Shown piece by piece: positions 55,107-64,000 of a DNA stretch of 64,000 nt (position 1 is the stretch's first letter; every line of letters begins with the position of its first letter). The DNA is from Streptomyces lichenis (lineage in GTDB: Bacteria; Actinomycetota; Actinomycetes; Streptomycetales; Streptomycetaceae). The position numbers were made by a program, and so were the translations under genes. The notes beneath the pieces are model-generated. The model was given only the letters and a program-made list of their open reading frames with translations, made no database searches and was not told the DNA's origin. The stretch covers positions 360,462 to 424,461 of the forward strand of contig NZ_JALPTH010000001.1 of NCBI RefSeq assembly GCF_023218175.1, written 5' to 3'.

Positions 55107-56627
55107 GTGAGTACGGGGCAGCAACCACGAGGCACCGGAGTTTTCCGGACCAAGAGCATCGAGCAATCCATCCGGGACACCGAGGAACCGGAGCACGCGC
55201 TCCGGAAGTCCCTGTCCGCCTGGGACCTCACGGTCTTCGGCGTCGGCGTGATCATCGGCACCGGCATCTTCGTGCTGACCGGCAAGGTCGCCAAGGAGAA
55301 CGCCGGACCCGCCACCGCCCTCGCCTTCGTCGCGGCCGGCATCGTCTGCGCGCTCGCGGCGCTCTGCTACGCCGAGTTCGCCTCCACCGTCCCGGTGGCC
55401 GGATCCGCGTACACCTTCTCCTACGCCTCCATCGGCGAACTGCCCGCCTGGATCATCGGCTGGGACCTCGTCCTGGAGTTCGCGCTCGGCACGGCGGTGG
55501 TGGCCGTCGGCTGGTCCGGCTATGTGCGCTCACTGCTGGACAACATCGGCTGGCATCTGCCCGCCTGGCTGCAAGGCCCGGACGCGGCCGGAGGCACCTT
55601 CGACCTCCTCGCCTTCCTGCTGGTCCTGGTGATCACCGGCGTCCTGGTCGTCGGGATGACCCTGTCCGCCCGGATCACCTCCGTGGTGGTGGCCATCAAG
55701 GTCACCGTGGTGATGATCGTGATCATCGCCGGGCTGTTCTTCATCGTCGGCTCCAACTACTCGCCGTTCATCCCCGAGGCCGTCACCCCGGAAGGCGGCA
55801 GCTCCGGCTGGGACACCCCGCTGGTCCAGACGATCTTCGGCTACGAGCCCACCAACTTCGGCGTCATGGGCATCTTCACCGCCGCCTCGGTGGTCTTCTT
55901 CGCCTTCATCGGCTTCGACGTGGTCGCCACCGCCGCCGAGGAGACCAAGCTCCCGCAGCGCGACATGCCCCGCGGCATCCTCGGCTCGCTGGTCATCTGC
56001 ACCGTGCTCTATGTGGCGGTCTCCCTGGTCGTCACCGGTATGCAGAACTACAAGGAGCTCTCCGTCAGCGCCCCGCTCGCCGACGCCTTCAAGGCCGCCG
56101 GCCATCCGGTGTACGCGGGCATCATCAGCTTCGGCGCCGCCGTCGGCCTCACCACGGTCTGCCTGATCCTCTTCCTCGGCCAGACCCGGGTCTTCTTCGC
56201 GATGAGCCGCGACGGGCTGCTGCCCCGCTTCTTCTCCGTCACCCACCCGAAGTACAAGACCCCCTACCGCCCCACCATCCTGCTCGGCGTGATCATCGCC
56301 ATCGTCGCCGGCTTCACCAGCATCAACGAGCTGGCGACCCTGGTGAACATCGGCACCCTCTTCGCCTTCGTGGTGGTCGCCCTCGGCGTCATCGTGCTCC
56401 GCCGCACCCGGCCCGACCTGGAGCGCGCCTTCCGCACCCCCTGGGTCCCCGTCCTGCCCATCCTCTCGGTCGCCGCCTCGCTCTGGCTGATGCTCAACCT
56501 GCCCAACGAGACCTGGTTCCGGTTCGCCGTGTGGATGGCCATCGGTGTGGTCGTCTACTTCCTCTACGGCCGCTCACACAGCCGTCTCGGCCGCGGTGAG
56601 ACGCTCTCCGCCGACCGTCGCCCCTGA
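55107..56627 (+). CDS. APC-superfamily amino-acid permease (CAT-type)
   Basis: 506 residues, GTG start at 55107. About 12-13 membrane helices. Starts with FRTKSIEQSIRDTEEPEHALRKSLSAWDLTVFGVGVIIGTGIFVLTGKVA, the cationic amino-acid-transporter type opening with the GxGxIIGxGIF substrate site. Later AYTFSYASIGELPAWIIGWDLVLEFALG, FFAFIGFDVVATAAEETKLPQRDMPRGI and RVFFAMSRDGLLPRFFS. Likely imports basic or other amino acids with protons. From memory it sits next to dxs in S. coelicolor too (SCO6014). Confidence 0.92.
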   Translation: MSTGQQPRGTGVFRTKSIEQSIRDTEEPEHALRKSLSAWDLTVFGVGVIIGTGIFVLTGKVAKENAGPATALAFVAAGIVCALAALCYAEFASTVPVAGSAYTFSYASIGELPAWIIGWDLVLEFALGTAVVAVGWSGYVRSLLDNIGWHLPAWLQGPDAAGGTFDLLAFLLVLVITGVLVVGMTLSARITSVVVAIKVTVVMIVIIAGLFFIVGSNYSPFIPEAVTPEGGSSGWDTPLVQTIFGYEPTNFGVMGIFTAASVVFFAFIGFDVVATAAEETKLPQRDMPRGILGSLVICTVLYVAVSLVVTGMQNYKELSVSAPLADAFKAAGHPVYAGIISFGAAVGLTTVCLILFLGQTRVFFAMSRDGLLPRFFSVTHPKYKTPYRPTILLGVIIAIVAGFTSINELATLVNIGTLFAFVVVALGVIVLRRTRPDLERAFRTPWVPVLPILSVAASLWLMLNLPNETWFRFAVWMAIGVVVYFLYGRSHSRLGRGETLSADRRP

Positions 56628-56662
56628 GGACCCATCCGCATCCGACGACCACACACCCACCC

Positions 56663-56705
56663 GGCGCGGCCGGTGCCCCCTCCACCCAGGGGCACCGGCC
56701 GCGCC
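56663..56705. terminator. Permease terminator
   Basis: 17-bp perfect stem (GGCGCGGCCGGTGCCCC / GGGGCACCGGCCGCGCC), 9-base loop, 35 bases after the permease stop. Confidence 0.9.
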
Positions 56706-57012
56706 GCGTTCACCGGCACAGCGCCGCCCACCCCGTACCGCCGCCTTCGACCCGTCCGGGCTGCGCCAGGCCACCTGGGACCCCGCCGAGCGGCCGGCGG
56801 AGGCGAACCGCCGCTCCCAGGCCCCGTCAACCCCTCCCGCATTCATCTCCCGAACGCACAACTCGCCTCGCCCGCCCGTGAATTGCCCACCCGCCGAATC
56901 CGGCGTGAAGTCTTGACGCAACACCTCCCGCCCGCTTGACTCTCCGCACCCACACCGCGGAACCGGTTCCGGTACCGGTACCAATCCCGGACCCCGACCC
57001 GAAAGGGCCCCG
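56706..57012. other. Promoter region of the LacI/GH3 unit
   Basis: About 307 bases without a gene. The last 55 bases carry two adjacent perfect palindromes (56959-56970 and 56971-56982), listed separately. Confidence 0.5.
56959..56982. promoter_or_regulatory. Double palindrome before the LacI-family gene
   Basis: GGAACCGGTTCC immediately followed by GGTACCGGTACC, each a 12-base perfect palindrome with central CG as in LacI/GalR operators, ending 30 bases before the start of the regulator. Likely autoregulatory and controlling the downstream GH3 gene. Confidence 0.65.
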
Positions 57013-57987
57013 ATGCGTGTCACGATCGCCGACGTCGCACGCGCGGCCGGGGTCAGCAAGACAACGGTCTCCCGGGTGCTCAACACCAAGGCGGACGTGG
57101 ACGCCGCCACCGCCGCCCGGGTTCGCGAAGTGATCGACTCCCTCGGCTATGTCCCCAGCTCCGGCGCGGTCGGACTGGCCCGCGGCCGCAGCCGCACCGT
57201 CGCCATGCTCACACCCCCGCTCACCTGGCCCTGGATGGGCGAGGTCCTCCAGGGCGCGGCCGACACCGTCGAGGCGGCCGGCTACGGACTGCTGCTGCAC
57301 ACCTGCAACCGGGGCACCGCCTCCATCGGCCACTTCACCAGCCAGGTCTCCGCCCGGGCCTTCGACGGGCTGCTGGTGGTCGAACCGGACAACACCCTGG
57401 ACACCATCACCACCCTGCATCGCCGGGGCCTGCCCGTCGTCCTCATCGACGACCGAGGCCACCACCCGGAATTCCCGTCCGTCGCCACCACCAACCGCGA
57501 GGGCGGCGCCTCGGCCGCCCGCCACCTCGCCACCGCCGGCCGCACCCGCCCCCTGATCCTGGCCGGCCCCACCGCCTTCGGCTGCGTCCGCGAACGCCTC
57601 GACGGCTTCCTCGGCGTCCTGCCCACCGACCTCATCACCGAGGGCGAACTGACCGAGGACTCCGGCCGCACCGCCGTCACACACGCCCTCGCCGCCGACC
57701 GCCCCTTCGACTCCGTCTTCGCCCACAACGACCTGATCGCCATCGGCGCCATCCGCGCCCTGCGCGCCGCCGGCCGCCGCGTCCCCGACGATGTCGCCGT
57801 CATCGGCTTCGACGACATCCCCGCCGCCCGGCAGACCGAGCCGCCGCTCACCACGGTCCGCCAGCCGATGCGCGCCATGGGGGAGCGGGCCGCCCGGCTG
57901 CTGCTCCGGCACCTCGCCGGCACCCCCGCGCCCACCGACCCGGTGATCCTCCCCACCGAACTGGTCATTCGCGCCTCGGCCCCCTGA
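57013..57987 (+). CDS. LacI-family transcriptional regulator
   Basis: 324 residues. N-terminal HTH is canonical: [50 protein letters not shown] with the minor-groove hinge (GLARGRS). Ligand domain is sugar-PBP-like: [96 protein letters not shown]. It lies 72 bases ahead of a secreted GH3 enzyme and is most likely its repressor, induced by an oligosaccharide product. Confidence 0.94.
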   Translation: MRVTIADVARAAGVSKTTVSRVLNTKADVDAATAARVREVIDSLGYVPSSGAVGLARGRSRTVAMLTPPLTWPWMGEVLQGAADTVEAAGYGLLLHTCNRGTASIGHFTSQVSARAFDGLLVVEPDNTLDTITTLHRRGLPVVLIDDRGHHPEFPSVATTNREGGASAARHLATAGRTRPLILAGPTAFGCVRERLDGFLGVLPTDLITEGELTEDSGRTAVTHALAADRPFDSVFAHNDLIAIGAIRALRAAGRRVPDDVAVIGFDDIPAARQTEPPLTTVRQPMRAMGERAARLLLRHLAGTPAPTDPVILPTELVIRASAP

Positions 57988-58059
57988 CCCCGCCCGCACC
58001 CCGCCGAACAGGCCCCAGCGGCAGTCCGCCCCCGTACGCCCATCCCACAGGAGCCCTCG

Positions 58060-61000
58060 ATGCCAGGACCCCGCAAGAGATCCCGCAAGAGGTCCCGTAC
58101 GGCCGGCACGGCGCTGCTCGCCGCCACCGCCGTGCTGGGCTCACTGCTCGCCGGAGCGCTGCCCAGCGCCGCCGCGCCCGCCGACGAGCCCCCGCCCGTC
58201 CCGGTGGACCGCTTCGAGGGCGAGGTGCCCTTCGCCAACCCGCCCGCCAACGGAATCTTCACCTGGGGCAGCGACGCCGACGACCACCCCAAGCTACGGC
58301 TCACCGAACGCGCCGACGCCCCCGAAGGCGCCAAGGTCCTCGAAGGCGACTACGGCATCAGCGGCTGGGGCGGCCTCAGCCATGAGTTCGCCGTCGACAG
58401 CCCACCGCACGACTGGACCGCCGCCAAGGGCCTGCGCTTCTGGTGGTACGGCCAGAACAAGGCACCCCTGCCCCCTGGCTCCGGTAAGCGCGTCCACTTC
58501 GAGATCAAGGACGGCGGAGCCAACGGAGGCGCCTCCGAACTCTGGACCACCTCCTTCACCGACGACTTCGAAGGCTGGAACCTGGTCGAGATCCCGTTCT
58601 CCGACTTCGTCTACCGCACCGACTACCAGCCCGTCGGCGGCATCGACCAGATCCTCGGCCTCAACGAGATGTGGGGCTGGGCCCTCACCCTGCCGCCCGG
58701 CGCACCCGGCTCCTTCGCCATGGACGGCCTGGAGCTCTACGGCAAGGCGGACCCCGCGCTCACCGCCAAGGTCCTCACCGACGCGGCCGTCCACCCCGTC
58801 GACGAGGGCGGCACCGCCACCGTCGGCATCTCCGTCGCCACCACCGGCTCCGCCCCCATCACCGAACCGGTGACCGTCGCCTACACCACCGGCAGCGGCA
58901 GCGCCGAACCCGGCAAGGACTACCGTCCGGTCTCCGGCACCCTCACCTTCCCCGCCGGCACCGCCTCCGGCACCACCCGCACCGTCACCGTCACCACCAC
59001 CAAGGACCGCGCCGCCGAGGCCGCCGAAACGATCCCGCTCACCCTCACCGTCACCGGCGCCAAGCCCCCCGCCGAGAACCCCCAGGTCGTCGTCAACGCC
59101 CACGACCTCCCCTACCTCAACCCCAGGCTTCCTGTCCCCACCCGCGTAACCGACCTGCTCTCCCGCCTCACCCTCGCCGAGAAGGTCGGCCAGATGACCC
59201 AGGCCGAGCGCAACGCCCTGCGCTCCCAGGGCGACATCGCCGGCTACGACCTCGGCTCACTGCTCTCCGGCGGCGGCTCGGTCCCCACCCCCAACACCCC
59301 GGCCGCCTGGGCCAGGATGGTCGACACCTACCAACTCCGCGCCCAGGCCACCCGCCACCAGATCCCGCTGCTCTACGGCGTGGACGCCGTGCACGGCCAC
59401 AACAACGTCGTCGGCGCGACGATCATGCCGCACAACATCGGCATCGGCGCCTCCCGCGACCCGAAGACCGCCGAGCGCACCGGCGCGGTCACCGCCAAGG
59501 AGGTCCGCGCCACCGGCATCCCCTGGGACTTCGCCCCCTGCGTCTGCGTCACCCGCGACGAGCGCTGGGGCCGCTCCTACGAGGCCTTCGGCGAGGACCC
59601 GGCCCTGGTCACCGCCATGGAGACGGTCATCAAGGGCATGCAGGGCCACCCCGACGGCCGCGACCTGGACCGCCGCGACAAGGTGCTGACCAGCGCCAAG
59701 CACTTCGTCGGCGACGGCGGCACCGAGTACGGCTCCTCCACCACCGGCTCGTACACCATCGACCAGGGCGTCACCAAGGTCACCCGCCAGGAACTGGAGG
59801 CCGTCCACCTCGCCCCCTTCGCCGAGGCCGTCAAGCGCGGCACCGGCACGGTGATGCCCTCGTACTCCTCCCTCGACGTCCTCGGCGACGACCAGGGCCC
59901 GGTCAAGATGCACGCCAACGCCGAGATGATCAACGGCGTCCTCAAGGACCGCATGGACTTCCAGGGCTTCGTCATCAGCGACTGGCAGGCCATCGACCAG
60001 ATACCCGGCGACTACCCGAGCGATGTGCGCACCTCGATCAACGCCGGCCTCGACATGATCATGGTCCCCACCGACTACCCGGCCTTCACCCGCACCCTCA
60101 CCGCCGAAGTGACGGCCGGCCGCATCCCCCTCACCCGCATCGACGACGCCGTCTCCCGCATCCTGACCCAGAAGTTCCGGCTCGGTCTCTTCGAACAGCC
60201 CTACGCCGACACCACCCACCTCTCCACGATCGGCTCACCCGCCCACCGCGCCGTAGCCCGTGAAGCCGCCGCGAAATCCCAGGTCCTCCTCAAGAACGAC
60301 AACGGCGTCCTTCCCCTCTCTCCCTCCCAGAAGGTCTACATAGCCGGCTCCAACGCCGACGACCTCGGCAACCAGGCCGGCGGCTGGACCATCAGTTGGC
60401 AGGGCGCCTCCGGCAAGACCACCACCGGCACCACCATCCTCGAAGCCATGCGCAAGGCAGCCCCCGCCGCCGCCCTCACCTACTCCAAGGAGGCCACCGC
60501 CCCCACCGCCGGCCATGACGTCGGCGTGGTCGTCGTCGGCGAGACCCCCTACGCCGAGGGCATCGGCGACGTGGGCAACGGCCACGACCTCACCCTCTCG
60601 CCCGCCGACCAAGCCGCCATCGACAAGGTCTGCGCCGCCATGAAGTGCGCCGTCCTGATCGTCTCCGGCCGCCCCCAGCTCATCGGCGACCGCCTCCCCG
60701 CGATCGACGCGCTGGTCGCCTCCTGGCTGCCCGGCACCGAGGGCGACGGCGTCGCTGACGTCCTCTACGGCAAGCGCCCCTTCACCGGCCAACTCCCCGT
60801 CACCTGGCCCAAGTCCGAAGCCCAGCTGCCCATCAACGTCGGCGACGAGACCTATGATCCCCAGTACCCCTACGGCTGGGGCCTGACCACCCTCTCCCGC
60901 CCCCCGGCCGGCGGCGAACTCACCCTCAAAGCCCTCGCCCTGACCGCCAAAGCCCTGACGACGGCAGGCCGGGGCTCATCCCCCGAAGCCCGCGAACTCG

Positions 61001-61155
61001 TCGCCAAGGCCCGCCAACTCGTCCAGCACCGCATCGGCCAGCGCCTCACCCCCCAGGTCTCCGCCCCCTTCGCCGAGGCCGACCACCTCCTCCTCACCGG
61101 CAACCCCGCCGCCGCGATAGCCAAACTCACCACCGCGTACCGCGCCGCGGCCTAG
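58060..61155 (+). CDS. Secreted multi-domain GH3 glycosidase
   Basis: 1031 residues, signal peptide (TAGTALLAATAVLGSLLAGALPSAAA). Residues about 45-230: beta-sandwich carbohydrate-binding region of the CBM11-like/complex-I type (VDRFEG...GLRFWWYGQNK...NLVEIPFSDFVYRTDYQP). Residues 235-345: Calx-beta domain (VDEGGTATVGISVATTG...YTTGSGSAEPGKDYRPVSGTLTFPAG). Residues 355-930: GH3 N and C domains with KVGQMTQAER, YGVDAVHGHNNVVG, KHFVGDGGTEYG, and nucleophile Asp641 in GFVISDW; C domain has VVVVGETPYAEGIGDVGNGHDLTL and PYGWGL. Probably an exo-beta-glucosidase of the ExoP type acting on plant glucans. Co-transcribed with the LacI gene. Confidence 0.93.
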   Translation: MPGPRKRSRKRSRTAGTALLAATAVLGSLLAGALPSAAAPADEPPPVPVDRFEGEVPFANPPANGIFTWGSDADDHPKLRLTERADAPEGAKVLEGDYGISGWGGLSHEFAVDSPPHDWTAAKGLRFWWYGQNKAPLPPGSGKRVHFEIKDGGANGGASELWTTSFTDDFEGWNLVEIPFSDFVYRTDYQPVGGIDQILGLNEMWGWALTLPPGAPGSFAMDGLELYGKADPALTAKVLTDAAVHPVDEGGTATVGISVATTGSAPITEPVTVAYTTGSGSAEPGKDYRPVSGTLTFPAGTASGTTRTVTVTTTKDRAAEAAETIPLTLTVTGAKPPAENPQVVVNAHDLPYLNPRLPVPTRVTDLLSRLTLAEKVGQMTQAERNALRSQGDIAGYDLGSLLSGGGSVPTPNTPAAWARMVDTYQLRAQATRHQIPLLYGVDAVHGHNNVVGATIMPHNIGIGASRDPKTAERTGAVTAKEVRATGIPWDFAPCVCVTRDERWGRSYEAFGEDPALVTAMETVIKGMQGHPDGRDLDRRDKVLTSAKHFVGDGGTEYGSSTTGSYTIDQGVTKVTRQELEAVHLAPFAEAVKRGTGTVMPSYSSLDVLGDDQGPVKMHANAEMINGVLKDRMDFQGFVISDWQAIDQIPGDYPSDVRTSINAGLDMIMVPTDYPAFTRTLTAEVTAGRIPLTRIDDAVSRILTQKFRLGLFEQPYADTTHLSTIGSPAHRAVAREAAAKSQVLLKNDNGVLPLSPSQKVYIAGSNADDLGNQAGGWTISWQGASGKTTTGTTILEAMRKAAPAAALTYSKEATAPTAGHDVGVVVVGETPYAEGIGDVGNGHDLTLSPADQAAIDKVCAAMKCAVLIVSGRPQLIGDRLPAIDALVASWLPGTEGDGVADVLYGKRPFTGQLPVTWPKSEAQLPINVGDETYDPQYPYGWGLTTLSRPPAGGELTLKALALTAKALTTAGRGSSPEARELVAKARQLVQHRIGQRLTPQVSAPFAEADHLLLTGNPAAAIAKLTTAYRAAA

Positions 61156-61169
61156 CGGTTGTCCTCGAC

Positions 61170-61186
61170 CCGGGCCGTCGGCCCGG
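61170..61186. terminator. Weak hairpin after the GH3 gene
   Basis: CCGGGCC-GTC-GGCCCGG, 7-bp stem with 3-base loop, 15 bases after the GH3 stop. Possible terminator. Confidence 0.5.
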
Positions 61187-61354
61187 AGGTCATCAACCAC
61201 GGCGAAACGGATCAGCCGCCCACCGGCCGGGTGGGGGTACGCAGGGTCGCGCGCTGGGGGTCCCCCCTGGACGGAGTCCTTGGGGGAGGAGCCACCGGGC
61301 AGCAGCCCGGCCCGGCCCCCGGCCGCGCCCGCCGCCCACCCCGCCCCCACAACG

Positions 61355-61732
61355 TCACCGCACAGCCCGCGGCCCCACACACTCCGCCCCATGCGCCTCC
61401 ACCCGGCGCCGCAGCTCCCGGTCCGCGGTCACCACCACACACCGCCGCCCGGCGGCCCCCGCCGCCAGCTCCACGATCAGGTCGTCCCCACTCCCCGGCG
61501 CCGCCTCCACCCGTACCCCCGGCACGCCCGCCACGTCCCGGGCCCGGCCCTCGACCACCAGGATCACCTCCAGGGGCGGCTCCAGCCCCGCCGCACCGCT
61601 CTCGGCGAGGGGGACCAGCCGGTCCCGGAGCCGTTCCGCGGCGCCGTGCCGGTCCCGCCACCAGCCGTCCGGGACCGAGCCCACCACGTTCGCCCCGTCC
61701 ACGATCAGCACCGCCCGCGCGTCCTCCGTCAT
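61355..61732 (-). CDS. NYN-domain protein (PIN-like nuclease fold)
   Basis: 125 residues, ATG at 61732. NYN/PIN acid residues visible: AVLIVDGANVVGSVPDGWW, VILVVEGRAR, APGSGDDLIVELAAG, CVVVTADRELRRRVEAHGAECVGP. Such proteins are predicted Mg-dependent ribonucleases in tRNA/rRNA processing. Divergent from recQ with a 70-base shared promoter region. Widely found next to recQ-type genes in actinomycetes as I recall, but no functional link known. Confidence 0.88.
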   Translation of the reverse strand: MTEDARAVLIVDGANVVGSVPDGWWRDRHGAAERLRDRLVPLAESGAAGLEPPLEVILVVEGRARDVAGVPGVRVEAAPGSGDDLIVELAAGAAGRRCVVVTADRELRRRVEAHGAECVGPRAVR

Positions 61733-61802
61733 GGGACCAGGGTGCCAGGTCCCCGGTGGCCGGTTTTGGTCCGTACGGGTGGTCCGTCCGTAGACTCGTC
61801 CA

Positions 61803-64000
<2,198 letters not shown>

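Overview
The window looks like a high-GC actinomycete chromosome, almost certainly Streptomyces. Codons end in G or C, GTG starts are common, and there is a conservon, an ECF sigma operon and Tat/lipoprotein-secreted sugar hydrolases. From memory, the order HTH-MurA-like / aconitase / ngcEFG / rok7B7 / xylFGH / dxs / permease matches the SCO5998-SCO6014 stretch of S. coelicolor. The right edge ends in a long poly-C run, so it is probably a contig end.

Left part (1-17.7 kb). Four cvn genes run leftwards (cvnD cut by the window edge). Then come a bicovalent-FAD oxidoreductase, a DUF5701 protein, a VOC protein, an iron-box-controlled siderophore-interacting protein, a membrane protein with a VPETH repeat, a class V aminotransferase, the 5' remnant of an iron-siderophore permease and a lipoprotein. 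At 10.5-14.5 kb lies a run of four secreted proteins built from two unfamiliar domains (large+small, small, small, large). An ECF sigma/anti-sigma-like pair and an orphan sugar-binding lipoprotein follow.

Mobile island (17773-33584). An 86-bp near-perfect direct repeat flanks about 15.8 kb inserted into the 3' end of an XRE-HTH/MurA-like gene. Cargo: a frameshifted HIRAN-domain gene, a run of small membrane proteins ending in a gene with an in-frame TGA, an IS5-type transposase remnant, a 2094-residue Rhs/YD-repeat protein with a small membrane protein downstream (probable toxin/immunity pair), and the phage Gp37/Gp68 (DUF5131) plus three-Cys-motif-partner pair. Then come a decayed recombinase, an excisionase and an integrase that has lost its core-binding region and first catalytic arginine. 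No Rep or TraB/FtsK gene was seen, so the island is probably immobile by itself.

Right part (33.5-64 kb). The HTH-MurA-like gene diverges from aconitase, and both promoters carry a palindrome of the same design. Next are a GH92 mannosidase, the ngcEFG chito-oligosaccharide transporter with a DasR-like site, an SRPBCC protein, rok7B7, the xylFGH transporter, dxs, an amino-acid permease, a LacI regulator with a GH3 glycosidase, a NYN-domain protein and recQ. This block joins carbohydrate scavenging and its regulators to central metabolism (aconitase, DXP synthase). In both transporters a strong stem-loop separates the binding-protein gene from the downstream genes.
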